From NCBI GenBank assembly GCA_947034895.1, contig OX344763.1:26969025-27033024 (forward strand): DNA of 64,000 bases, in the 5' to 3' direction. The position numbers were made by a program, and so were the translations under genes. The stretch is from Rhytidiadelphus loreus (lineage: Eukaryota; Streptophyta; Bryopsida; Hypnales; Hylocomiaceae). Below, in pieces: positions 35,963 to 48,239 of the stretch. How positions within the stretch are numbered: the stretch's first letter is position 1; each line of letters begins with the position of its first letter. The notes below the pieces were generated by a model, which had not been told where the DNA came from, did not search any database, and worked only from the letters and a program-made list of their open reading frames with translations.

Positions 35963-37629
35963 CACTAGAAGGAAAGCACGTTTTTTTGTGACGAGCATAA
36001 AAATGCAGACAAATGTTTAATCGGACGTTAGGCATGTATACTGTGAATGTCTAGGAAAATCCGTCAAACTTGACAAGGCAAAAATACAAAGAAGTCAATA
36101 GTAACATCCCATGTTTAGACTATAATGTCAAATAAAACATGGTGAATTTTTGGAAAAAATTGAAGATAAGTGGCAGCCATGTCAACACTACATAGATGTA
36201 GACTGCCACGTGGATTTTTTCAAACGCAGCCCGTTGATGACCATCAGGAAAAGTTTCAGGCCTGCAAAAGGTTGCCAGTTTTGATTTTTGGCAACCCCGC
36301 AGTGCAAGTACAAAAAAATTTAAATTTTATTTATTTATTTATTATTTAAAATTTTAAAAATATTTAAAAATATTTAAATATTAAAAAACTATCACCAGTC
36401 TGACGTGGCACGTCAGAATCAGAAAACGAGAAAAAAAATCTCCTAATTGCATCGGGGGGGAACTCATAACTTTTTACAGGCTTGAATTTTTTTGTAATGG
36501 TGGATGCTTATGTGGCATAAATTTAAAAATGATGTGACAATTTTAATTTTTCAATGTAGTATGTCTCGTCAGCAGGCTATGATGGGAGGTTGCAAATTAC
36601 ACAATGTTTAACAAGACATTCTATCTAACAAAAATGTGTTTTCGAGAGCATCAGTAGCAATATGGGAGTGATTTATGGTCATGTTCACTTAACATTAGCC
36701 ATACTGTATTTTATGTCAAACGGATCACCTGCAACATCTAAAAGAACATTGATGACACCATAGTGGATGTCTACTTTGGAATGACCATACAAAATATACC
36801 ATACATAGTACACCATATATAATAGATCATACATAGTATACAATACACTATATGTTGTATTTTATAATTACATTGCATGGCTTCAAAAATCACTTATTGT
36901 GAGTAAATTGACAAGAGAAGGCAAACTATAAACACAAATGGGGTTGTAGGAGGGAAGACAAAACATATGGGATATGGAAATTTTCTGAATTATACAAAGT
37001 TGTTAGAGTTGACATTAGAAAAAAGTTGTGAACGTCTCAGTTGACGTCTCAATTGACATCACAAAAAATATTTGGACGTTTCAATTAATGTCTTCATTGA
37101 CATTGCAAGAGATGTCTAAAAAAACACTATTTAAATTTTCAAATGGTGTCAAAGTGTGTTGACATGGCATGCCACTTCATCCTTATTGGATGTCATATTA
37201 CTCAAATTCCACATTATGTACCATTTTAAAATTTTCTTTATAAAAAAAATTTAGTTTTTAATTTAGCTTAATTTTTAAAACATATTACACGCTGCCCTTT
37301 CCCTACATTTTTACAATTGGTCAAGGTTTTACCTCAATCCCTGGTAACTTTCATTGACTTATCCAGAGTTAGCAAAAAATCCTTGCCAATGTGGCATTTC
37401 TATATTTTTTTGGACATTGTATATAACATATCTATGTTTTTTTCAATGTCTTCTAGAACATCATTGTCGCACATGACATCAACTTGTTCAGCCAATGACA
37501 TTTCAATGTTTTTTAGAACATCTACCTCAATTCTGCCTCCCATGGTTGCAATCCCATCTTTGTGCTCTTGTTTTGAAAAACATGCATGTTTGTTGCTAAC
37601 ATCCAAAAAAACAGGGGCTCCTACTAGTG
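35963..37629. mobile_element. Non-autonomous CACTA (En/Spm) element, 1667 bp
   Basis: The left end CACTAGAAGGAAAGCACG and the complement of the right end, CACTAGTAGGAGCCCCTG, match as terminal repeats, both leading into a T7 run. ACT is duplicated exactly on both sides (35960-35962 and 37630-37632). Subterminal motifs of the type GACGT(C/T)TCA(A/G)TT are repeated near 37025-37095. No transposase is visible. The 37400-37640 segment has a short ORF without known domains. It lies within the arms of the Tc1 element. Confidence 0.85.
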
Positions 37630-37779
37630 ACTACACATTTCTAGATTTATTTGTTGCTAACTTGTTTAGAAGCATTTATGTTTAAAATTTTTGTCAAATA
37701 GATAATTTCAATGCCAAAGCATGAGGTGTCAAAGATATTGCAACATTTTTAGTATGTCTTTAAAATTGTTTCTCATAGT

Positions 37780-38255
37780 TACACGTGTTGGTAGATTTTG
37801 AATATTTTTTTTGTATTCATTTTCTGGCCTTGAAATTTGGCACAACATGTTATCAACATGGAGATGCTCTCGTGGCAAAAATTTCATGGTAAATTAACTA
37901 TTTTTCAACCCTAGGGAGGGTGTCAAAGTTGGTAGTAGTGAAATGGTTTCTCCGATTGTTTCTCACAACAATACATGCTGGTAGATGTTGGTAGTCTCAT
38001 ACCAAAATTTTGATGAGCAAATTTTTTTTCAATCCTTGAGGAGGGTGTCAAAGTCAATAGCAATGAAAATTTTCTTACAACTACATATGTTGGTAGATTT
38101 CAAATATATTTTTTTATGTAAATTTTTTGGCCTTCAAATTTGGCATTTATATTATTAGCATAAAGTTGATCCTATGCCAAAAATTTCATGGTCAAAAAAC
38201 AATTTTTTAGCCCTACGCAGGGTGTCAAAGTTGGTAGCAGTGAAAGTTATTTCCC
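37780..38255. repeat. Right array, inverted to 34105-34470
   Basis: Units with GGGTGTCAAAGTTGGTAG at about 37917, 38043 and 38219 are the complement of the left array units. Arrays on both sides of the transposase in opposite orientation behave as long, internally repeated terminal arms of one element. Confidence 0.75.
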
Positions 38256-38494
38256 TACGAATGCAAAAACGCCATTTTGATTGGTACCCTAGTGAGTCTC
38301 TTGAAACAAGTATGTTAGAATTCAAAATCTTGATATTCTTTGGTGGTTTGTTGGTAGGAAATTGGTGTCTTTTCAATTCAATTGCAAAGAAGTTGGAGAA
38401 TTTGGTTTCCTTCAACTCCAAATAAAGTGGAATTTGTTGAAGGTGTTAGGATTTAGAGTAGAAATCTTAGCTAGAAGAACATTACATATTGTTG

Positions 38495-39065
38495 TACATT
38501 GTAACTCATTTGCACGTCTAGAAGTACTTGCTATGTACTACTATGATACATTTTGAAATACTGAAATCTAGTCCATATGAATATGTGGACCTATTCAAAA
38601 TTTTCCAATTCTAAATATAACAACATTTAATTCATTTGTACATTTGCAACTACTTGCAATCTACTACAATTAGACATTTCAAAATGGACAAATCCAACCC
38701 TTTGGTATATAAGAAAATATGTACAATCTATGAGTGCAAAACATTTGGGATTGTCAAAATGTAGACTTTTGGTACATTTAGATTTGTTACAGTATTGTTG
38801 TTATATTGAAAAATATCATTGGCAATACAAAGGAAATTTTGAAATGTAAATTGCAACAAAGCAATCTCTATTTTGAATAAAATATTAATATTAATATTAA
38901 AAGTGTATTGTTTGTGACAAAAAATTTATACCTCTTCAAAATTGCATCAATACTATAATTTTCAATTGTAAGCAATGTTGTTGTAGTTTGCAACAATATT
39001 AGAGTGTCAAGTATTTGTTTCAATATTGCAATAATGTTGTTATAGTATTATTGCAATTCCTTATT
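38495..39065. repeat. Tandem repeat, then outer inverted repeat A (right copy)
   Basis: 38495-38580 and 38626-38715 are direct copies about 131 bp apart (AACTCATTTGCAC against AATTCATTTGTAC). 38765-39065 is the complement of 29870-30250. Together they extend the mirrored layout around the transposase to about 9.2 kb. Confidence 0.5.
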
Positions 39066-42000
39066 TTTTTTCCCAATAAATAGCTTGTAGACAGATGATA
39101 AGATCAAGGATCAATAGCAAACTACCGTAGTGTGACATGATTTTCATCTTTGCAATGATGAAAAATTATTTTTTTAATCCAAAGAGGTTTGTTTACACTT
39201 ATTGAATTAAAGGTGAATTTGGTTTTGAAGTCTTGTAATTATTTCACACTTTGTCATTTCTTCATTATGAACAAAAATGTCATATCCTTTCAAAGAGAAT
39301 CAATTTAAGAGAATCGTAAAAGGAAAAATGGTGTAATTGTTATAATTTTGTTTATTGGTGATATGCATGTATGGAAGAAATGGGCTTTGAAATAGTTCAA
39401 GGTACCACTATTGGCGAGACTATTGGTTCAATTATGAACCATTATGAATGCCAAATGATGTGATTCATGTGTTGCACTAACTCTTGCTAATCTGAGTAAG
39501 TGCTAAACGTTAGCACACTTTTACATACCAATACTACCATAGTCATGTTGGCCACCAATTCTAAACTCTTCCAACACTAGCCCTTTATCAATGAAGTTTT
39601 TGATATAACTCTTACTCATTTTCTACAAATTTTGCTATTGGTTTCTTACTTTTTTTATAAAATTTTGATTTTGATATTAATGAATTAATGTAAAAAACAA
39701 AAATCATGTCACACTACAATATTGTGCCCTATACTATTGCCACAATCAAAATAAAAGTAAAAGTTTTTCTAATTTTTTAATTCATAAAAACAACATAATT
39801 CAAATATAAAGTCTATTAAAAAAATTGCTAAGGAACCTAAGGAAAAAACATCTCTAATCAATTGTGGGAGAAAAGAGGACTATGGTACTGAGCAGTCATC
39901 ATGAAGTCAATGGCTATCTCCTTTGCTTGTTGTTTTAGCATTCTTAATGATCAAGATTGTAGTACATTTTCTACTATGGAATGCTTTGACAAACTAATTG
40001 TATTATTCTTTGAGATGCACACCAATGGAAATGACATCTTCATAAAATTATCTTTCTCAAACTATAGTGGTCAATTTTTTTCTCCTTTACTTGATGTTTT
40101 CGTTTGCCCTTGAATTGCAATGACAACTATTACAAGTGTTGCACAAGCCCTTTGGTCGCATGCTTGTGTCTAGAATTCACAAATAGAGTGCATATGAAAA
40201 AACATAGGTATCAATTTTGGCATAAATGGTGGAATGATAGAAATGGCAATTGTAGATTTTATCATGAGGATTCATGATAACCACCTTTTGAAGGATTTCT
40301 AAGACTTCTCTTGCATCCCAAATTTCCCACCCTTACACATAAGCTCCTTTTCACAAAAGGCCCTTATGATATTTAATCAAAAGAAATTTGATTTGAAGAG
40401 TGATGGTTGTCAAACCACCTTTGTTCAATAAATCGCAATACAAATATGCATAAACTAGGTCTCTCATTGCATTGCAAGCTATTCAATAAAAAATACCATA
40501 ACGACACAACACCTTTGCTTCAAGTGCCACATCTCTCAATCCTTGATGGAGATCATCAACACTCACCACCACTCTTGTTTTGTTGTCCAAGAACTTTATG
40601 ACAATACTTACAAACAAAATGTTTACCTTTCAATACTCCATAAACACACTTGATTACTGTACACAATCTTTAAGAGGATTCAAAATTCAAGAGTTCATTA
40701 GAAGCAAAACATTCAAGTGTGATAGAAAGAGTAGAAGAGAGACAATGATGAACTACCAATATGTATGAATGAATGAATTTGAATAAGAAACACAAAACAT
40801 AGTGTTGACTAAATAAGATAATTAGCCAAAAGAATGAGATAAAATGAATGAGACAAATAAGAATCCAAATGTACTTAAAATTAATTTAATTTTTATGCAT
40901 TTTTATGCAATGAAATTGAATAGTCATACAAAAGACAAAGTTGAAAGATTAAAGTTTTGTATAAGTCAAACATGTTAATAAATAAAGATGGCATGTGATT
41001 CAATCAATTAGATTATGCACCCAATATGAACATAATCTAATAATAAATAAAATAAAATCCAAATATCCAATTTAGAAAACTAAACTTTATTTCAAGTCAA
41101 AGACATTAAAAAAATGAAATCATAAAATATAGTTAAAGTATTTCAATAATAAGAATTTTGGTCCTCATAATCCTATTTGTTGACTTATTTCTTATCCATC
41201 CAAATTGACTCTAATTTTTAAAACATTTGAAATGAATTTTTCAATAAAATACCTAATGGAAAATGAAATCATATTAAAAATCAAATGCAAAGTAGTCTTT
41301 TTTATGTCTTAGAATATTTACAATTTTATATTGAACATAGTAGATTTAGCAATTTTAACAAACATGTAAAAGATTCATATATTTGAAGTAAAATAGACTT
41401 GCAATAAAATATATGTTCTTAATATATATAAGTGTATACATTGTAAAAAAAAATTGATATTTAAAAAAGAAATCGACAAAGAAGTTAAAAAATTTTGAAT
41501 TTTTTTAGTCACATGCAATATCTATCAATCTTCAAATCTCAAAAATTCCAATCAAATGATTGGGAGAGTGCAATACCTATTGGATAATGGTTTGCTTTGC
41601 GTACTCAAAAATGTTGTCTCAACTACAATGTCAGTCCATTGCACTGTATCAAACGACTTCAACTTTTTAATATAATAAAGTATGGTTTTATAAAATGTGG
41701 TTTTAGTTGCCTACACTTGTAATGTATCAAGAAAAAAAATTCATCACAATCAAAGAATTTTAAGAATTTTTAATGAATTTTTTAGCTGAAAAAGTCACAT
41801 CATTTTTGGATGTGACTTACATTAAGTGGTCCAATACATAAAATATTTAATTTTATTAATAAAAACTTAATAAATTGTGCACTATGATGCTTGCAAATCC
41901 CAAAATTTAGCAATTTTTCTCACCTCTAAGAAAAGATCCAAAAAATTTCAATATTATTAAAAGAACTCAATAGGAATATACATCTTGATCCTGTTGAGGT

Positions 42001-42370
42001 GCATGACTTTTTTATTTTAATTTTAGAGTCTTCTTACTTCATCAAAATGAACAAAATAGACAAATTTTGGAGGTTTAAAACAAAAATAACCTAATTAGTG
42101 TGTCTAGAAAGTGATACCCAAAGCAAACCATTACCCTATTAACCTTCAAAATCCTATGACTTTGTATTTTTATGCACTAATGCAATAATGCTAGCTTAAT
42201 TTTACTAAGCAATTATAAAGTCACAAGGTGAAATGTCATTTTGACCTCACTGAGGGCTAATATAAAAAATGTTTTTGGTTCATTTTCTAATCCAAGGATC
42301 AAGCAAGTAATAAGCAAACCCATGGAAAAGTTCTAGATTGGGATTCAAGGAAAGGCTTTTCCTATTTTTT
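39066..42370. other. AT-rich spacer with a possible hAT zinc-finger remnant
   Basis: No intact gene. On the minus strand near 40500-40630, KHFVCKYCHKVLGQQNKSGG followed after a frameshift by MWHLKQRCC resembles a BED-type zinc finger (C-x2-C ... H) of plant hAT transposases. It is too short and broken for a firm call. Confidence 0.3.
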
Positions 42371-42482
42371 CACTAGTAGAAAATCTGAAATTTTTGTCAT
42401 TTTTGTTGCCTTGATCTAGACAAAATCTGATAGAAATCTGTTAATTTCAGATTTTTCAGAAATTTCAGATTTTCTACAAGTG
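42371..42482. mobile_element. Very small CACTA-type MITE (112 bp)
   Basis: The ends are CACTAGTAGAAAATCTGAAA and its near-exact complement ending CTACAAGTG. TTT occurs directly outside both ends. A few bases separate nested AATTTCAGAT words inside, so nearly the whole element is hairpin. Confidence 0.8.
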
Positions 42483-43078
42483 TTTTAATTCAAAAAGTGA
42501 CTTGCTTTTGGAGTGAGGTAGCTACTTAAACTTCCTCACTTCTAGCTTCTCTCTATGCAAGGACTCCTCCCCTTTGGTCCAAAGCCAACAAACTCTTTGT
42601 ATAAATTGACTTTGTGAAATGATTAGATGGAAATTTCTCCCTCTCATTGGATAATTTTCATGTATCAAGTTGTAAACACATTCGACGATGTGTATACAAG
42701 TCCATTTGTCCCTACCCAAGGCATGCATAGGCATGGTAAAAGTGGATTGAGCATATATACATGTATATGTATTATTCCCTTCGTCCCAAAATAAGTGTAT
42801 GCATTGGAACGTCATATTCTTTTACACAAATTTCATTGATCATATTGTAAAGTGCATAATTGACAAGGATCCAAATTTATATTATGACAATAAAATGAAA
42901 CAATGACAAACATTGCATGTATTTATTGCAACCTAGTTAAAAATAGGGCCTAAGAAAGAGGCTCCATACAACCTACTCAAAACTACTGAAAAACAACAAG
43001 AGTATTTAATTGGGATACTTATTTCATGGCCAAGGGAGTATTTGCTACATGGTCCCAAGTAGTGCAATGACAATGGAT
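42483..43078. other. Spacer, nothing recognised
   Basis: No supported ORF. Repetitive character is only suspected. Confidence 0.4.
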
Positions 43079-43620
43079 ACTTACCCTTAGGACATCTTTA
43101 TTGCAACACAATGCCAATACGTTGAAAAGAGGCAAAACCTCAGTTTCCTCCATTTCCTCCCCCCTTCCTCAAATGAAAAATAAAAGAGCCGTTGATTTAA
43201 AAATAAAAATAAATCTTCCCCCCAGATGCCATTGATCTTGAAAACACCCCTAGATATGGATACAAATATAGGTACGGATATAGATATGATACGGTATATG
43301 AATATGGATACATGTATGGAATACATATACGGTCACGGTATGGGATATAGTTACAATACGGAAATATGGGATTTATCCCATATCAAATGCCATCCCCACC
43401 CTCACTTGAAAATTACAAGTGGTGGGATGGGGGTGGATTACAGAAAAAAAATTAATATAATTTAATTTAAATTTTCCCAAGGGGATATTGGGGGGTTAAA
43501 GAAATTCGATTTGATCGCATTGTGACATCCATGTCACACAATGCGCAATGCACTCAAAAGAGGTAGTAGCTGCCTCATAGCAATACCTCACTTACCCTTA
43601 GGATATCTTTATTGCAACAC
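43079..43620 (+). mobile_element. GGATAC-rich element, copy 1, between 31-bp direct repeats
   Basis: A 31-bp sequence starting ACTTACCCTTAGGA occurs at 43079-43109 and 43590-43620 with a single C/T difference. Between the copies are TTGAAAAGAGGC, a patch around 43250-43360 of degenerate GGATAC/GGATAT hexamers, an ATGGGAT/ATCCCAT hairpin, a CGCATTGTGACA stem-loop (43516-43545), and CACTCAAAAGAGG followed by a short hairpin. The same order of parts occurs at 62590-63135. There are no long TIRs and no ORF. The class is unknown. Confidence 0.6.
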
Positions 43621-45500
43621 CTTACACTTCAAAATACAATTTCATCTATAATTCTATTTTAAGTGACCCAAATATAATTTTTATAAGCACATAATAAATA
43701 GTTGATAGACTATTCACAAATCATTTATTTAGAATATGGGATCATTAGGTAATTCTATCCAATGTGTAATCAAGTAGAAGAGCCCACCTAAACTTACTTT
43801 TCAGAATGTGATTTGAAGGGCTTAGCATAATGAAGAAATATGAAGTAGTGACATGATTGAGCTTTACAATTGAAAGGACTATAATTCTATAATGTTTTTT
43901 CATCCATTTTATTGAATGCTAGCATACTATTATATAATTGACTTGTTTGCAACCCTCATAATTCTCAAAGCTAGGAATGTCATTCCTAATATATGCCACA
44001 AGGACTTATAATTAAATTCAAGAAATGAACTTGCTTACAAAATTCTTTCATGCTAAGATTGCAAACTACATTAAAAAACCCATTATATATAGGCTTTTTT
44101 GTTCACTATTTCCTTACACATTGGGGATTGAGAGGATTCACTTTTTAGGGCTTATATTTCTAATTTGAATTCCTTGGCCTAATTGGTGTTTGTCAAAGAA
44201 TGGTGTGACCACTATTTCAAAAACTAAAAAAGACTAAAAACTTCAAAGCTCTGAATTGAGCTTTGAATAGCAGTGGTTGGAATTGGGTTTTCAATGGAAG
44301 TGAAAAAACTAATTTGGATCCTTTGGGGAGGTGGAGTAAGCACATTACTAGAAGTTACTCTCAAAATTCCGAGCAAAATTCATATGATTCCTAAAATTCA
44401 ACCCTCCTAATATTTTGAATAGATAAATTTATCAAACTTGTCAAGCAATCTATTTCAAACCCAATGAGGGGGTAGTATCGGGCCTTCCTTCCAAGCAAGG
44501 TATGTTGTCTTGGTGTCACTCATTTTGTTTTGTGGAACATAATGAGGAACTCAATTTGAAGAAAATATTCATTCACGTCAATCTAAAAAAATTAGACTTA
44601 ATGTTGATTTTTTTTAAAAGGAGTTTAGGTGGGTTTGGGGTTTTCTACGAAAATTGAGAATTTTGAAAAATTCATAAATTTCAATTTTTTATAGCAATAT
44701 GAACTTTGGACTATAACCATGTTTTTTTATTTCTAATTTTAGGATGACACAATAGCTTTGATTTTTAAACATGATGCTATGCACTATAATATACATCTAT
44801 GGTGAAAATTTCATATTTATTAAGTGTATTTTATATTTTATATGAATTTTCTTCATTTAAAAAAAAAATTCACAACAATTTCAAATTTTTCCTATAATAT
44901 TTGAAAATTTGATGACTTATAGTATACATATGCCTTCGTCTTTGACAAATAAATATAAATTTGTTCATTCATATCTAATCGCAAAATGGCAACAAAGAAA
45001 GTGATTGACAATGAGGCTTGAAATCAATGGCCAAGGGCCCATCTTTTAAAGGTCTAAGAAGCACAATTTGGATTCCAGTATGGTTTTTTCTTTGTATTTG
45101 ACAAACAAGGTGCATGGGTTGACATACATAACAATTACAAAAGTTTATATTTATGTTGGAGCGGAATCCAATGAAACTTGGCATTTCCAATATAGATCAT
45201 TACATTGCACCTCCTACATGATTGAAAAATTCAAAAATGGTCACATATTCTACATATATGATGCCATATTTGAACGCGACAAGGTTTAGATATTAAACTG
45301 ACCTCCAACTGAAAGATGTTAGCTATTTAATTTTCAATTGCATCTTGCCATATTTTAGTACATACTTTATATTCCAAGCTTGATTCCAAGAGTAAAATAT
45401 AGGACTATATATAAGATGCCGTGCAGATCTTAAAGGATTAAAATGACATTCTACGATGCTCTGCTCTCATAGATTGTGACGGAATTGGGTCCCAATCTGG
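43621..45500. other. AT-rich spacer
   Basis: Nothing coding is supported. The sequence is A/T-rich with scattered short ORFs that lack domains. Confidence 0.45.
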
Positions 45501-45502
45501 CA

Positions 45503-45735
45503 GCTAGGGACGATTGACCCCTTCTTGCCCCATGTTTTATCCCTGGAAAAAAAAACTAGAATTATTAATTTGCCACTATGTTAAAGTTTCAAATTCTGAA
45601 TTCATATTTGCAATCAGAGGCCTCCAATTTGCTAGGAGAGCTGAAGAAGTATAAAATTTACATGGCACAAAATAGGGGGCAATTTTTACATTTACCCTTT
45701 GGATAGGTAATAAGGGGGTCGATCGTCCCTGGCCC
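45503..45735. mobile_element. Possible MITE
   Basis: AGGGACGATTGACCCC at 45506-45521 is mirrored by GGGGTCGATCGTCCCT at 45715-45730 (one mismatch), about 195 bp apart. It could be a TIR element or chance. No target duplication was identified. It lies about 0.8 kb upstream of the reductase gene. Confidence 0.45.
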
Positions 45736-46159
45736 AGTGTGGCTGCCTTCACACTCTGCTGAAAACGAAGACTCCCAGCCCCGCCACGAAGTCGTCACGA
45801 CGGAGTCCACGACGTCCCGGTCGCGTTTCCAGGCCCCGCCTTGCTTCCAGGGACCTCCACTGTGCTCTCCAAACTCCGAAAGCCATGGCACCCCTCGCGT
45901 GTCCCAAACCATGCGCGCAATCAGTCCCAGGAAGTTGCCCTCGTCCTTTCCTCTCACGATACCTTTTCAACTCACACCCCTCTCCGTATTCCGTAATGCG
46001 TTCCGGATAACTTAGTTCCCCCATTTCATGGTCATATGTCACGCCCATGCGTCAGTCACCCGACGGGCCCTCGGTTGGAATTGGTGAAGCTTTGCGGTGG
46101 TCGGCCGCCGGAGGAAACTCACACGGTGGGTTCTTTCACCCAATTTCCAGCTCTGTACG

Positions 46160-46167
46160 TATATAAT
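46160..46167 (+). promoter_or_regulatory. TATA box of the reductase gene
   Basis: TATATAAT lies about 400 bp upstream of the first ATG, where composition changes from AT-rich spacer to mixed. It implies a long 5' UTR of about 0.37 kb. Confidence 0.45.
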
Positions 46168-46565
46168 GTGAGGTTTGGATGCTCAATTCTGTGTCTGCTG
46201 TGAGCATCTGGTCACTCTTACCTCGCTGTATTGTGAGCTTGCTTCAACGGAACACCGACTGAATTGGGGAATCTGAGGTGGGTTTGACGAGTGGAGCCTG
46301 TTTGTAGATTTGGGTATGTGGTTGGGTTTCGAAGACGTTGTGACTCGCGTCATGGATGGCACGAGTGTTGGTGGCGAAATCGTCCGAAAGTGTCACGCGG
46401 GGTCACGGTGGTTTTAGGTCGAGGGATTTGAAGTAATTTGTAGTTGAGTGATTGGAGTAGCGAGTGTTGGATCGCGTGGGAGATTCTTGTAGGGAGAGAT
46501 TCTTGCAATTTGGTAACAGCGGTCGGGGGTGGCGCAGGGCGAGCTGTTGATTCGTATTCTTCGCC

Positions 46566-47896
46566 ATGTTGCGCGCTCGCGCCACCCTTCTAGTTTCGAT
46601 TTGGAGTAAACCCAGTTGTGCACCGTTCCGCAGTCCTCTTGCGACTCTTGTGCCCGCGCCATGGCGACCATTGGCGGGTGTACTCCATCTGTCGTCGAAT
46701 CGCGTCTGTTTCAAACCATCGACAGGTCAAACCTGTTGAACATTTCTCTTCGAAACTATACTCCTCGCCTTCACGGGTAGAGTTCAAACGCCAATTAGAG
46801 GCTCACGAGTGGTCTCGTTGTAGTATTCCGAAGCGTAAATTGACAGTTGTGCTGTTTGTGTGTTTCAGGACTCGGAGTGCAGAAGCAAGGCGACATCCGA
46901 ACATTCGCAATGGCGAGGTCAGCGTTGGACGAGACTCTCGAGGGTGAGTTCAAGCGCACGGAGTCTTCCTTTCGCCATTTCATCTCCAGTGCTCCCGGTG
47001 CAGAGTTTCCACCTGAGGAAGGGCGCTACCACCTCTACATTTCCTATGCATGCCCGTGGGCATCCCGTTGCCTCAGCTTCCTGAAGCTGAAGGGCCTGGA
47101 GCACGCCATCGGCGTCTCCGTGGTGAAACCGCGATGGGGCCAGACGAAGCCGGGCGTGGACGATCACTGGGGCTGGATGTTCCCTTCCAAACCCGACGAA
47201 GTCCCGGGTGCGACCCCCGACCCTTTCTACGGGGCGAAGTCTATCAGGGAGCTTTACGAGCTTGCGAGCACGGGGTACTCGGGGAAATACTCCGTGCCCG
47301 TGCTGTGGGACACCAAGACGAAGCGCATTGTCAACAACGAAAGCTCCGAGATCACCAAGATTTTCAACGACGAATTCAACGCGTTTGCGAAGCATCCGAA
47401 GGTGGAGATGTATCCACAGAAATTGAAAGCTAACATCGAGGAGGTTAACAGCTGGACGTACAACAACATCAACAATGGCGTCTACCGGTGTGGATTCGCC
47501 ACCGCGCAGAAGCCTTACGAGGATGCGTTTGAGCAATTGTTCGCAGCGTTGGACAAGTGCGAGGGGATTCTCGCCAAGCAGCGGTACCTTGCGGGGGATG
47601 AACTGACGGAAGCGGATATCCGCTTGTTCATGACGCTCATCCGGTTTGATGAGGTCTACGTGGTGCACTTCAAGTGCAACAAGAAGCTGATTCGGGAGTA
47701 TCAGAATCTGTTCAACTACACCAAGGATTTGTTCCAGAACCCGGCTATTGGTGGCACTGTCAATATGTACCATATCAAGAACCATTACTACGGGAGTCAT
47801 CCTTCTATCAACAAATTCGGTATCGTTGCCGTGGGGCAGGCGATTGACTATACGACCAAGCACGACCGTGACCGGTTTCCCAAGAAATCCGCTTAG
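46566..47896 (+). CDS. Glutathionyl-hydroquinone reductase (Xi-class GST, ECM4/YqjG family) with organelle leader
   Basis: Two exons, 46566-46725 and 46869-47896, join in phase (ACA-G|GA) across a 143-bp GT-AG intron to give 395 aa. Residues 1-67 are rich in Arg, Ser and Ala without acidic residues until late, as in a plastid or mitochondrial transit peptide. From Met68 the protein is a full GST-Xi: the YACPWAS motif carries catalytic Cys115, GWMFPS follows, then YSVPVLWD with the cis-Pro, NNESSEI for glutathione binding, and a C-terminal helical domain ending in HYYGSH. The enzyme reduces glutathionyl-hydroquinones with glutathione, releasing hydroquinone. Met68 has a good start context (GCAATGGC), so a shorter cytosolic form is possible. 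High GC at third positions contrasts with the flanks. Confidence 0.93.
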
Positions 47897-48187
47897 GTCA
47901 GGCATCTCGCAACCTGTAAATATTTCGAAGAGGGTAGTTGTTGGATATTTTGCTGTGCGCTTTTATGTGGGTCGCTGTATCAAATGGCTCTTGTTTTTTT
48001 ATGGTGGGCCTGCTTTATGCAGAAGTTAGCATTCTGATGAGGAAGGTGGCGAAGCGCTTTAGAGTTTCCTAGTAACTTTGAAGAAGCAAAACAGTGTTGT
48101 CGGTGTTTGGTCCTTGTTCGAAGAATGAGATGGAACGTTTTGAAGTCTCTAGGTTTCCATGAACTGTAAAATGTGCATTGCGAGTGA

Positions 48188-48193
48188 AATAAA
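48188..48193 (+). terminator. Poly(A) signal of the reductase gene
   Basis: AATAAA lies 292 bp past the stop codon, in a plausible 3' UTR; sequence beyond it turns AT-rich. Confidence 0.5.
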
Positions 48194-48239
48194 ATGCATG
48201 CAACAACTGAAAATTGGATATTTATCGCACTGGCCTAAC

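Noticed and set aside
45737..46015. Overlapping ORFs on both strands upstream of the reductase
   Set aside because: No recognisable protein; position fits promoter-side sequence and a possible MITE end.
46919..47905. 328-aa ORF on the minus strand opposite the reductase gene
   Set aside because: It is a mirror of the GC-rich reductase exon; Arg/Val/His-rich and without domains.
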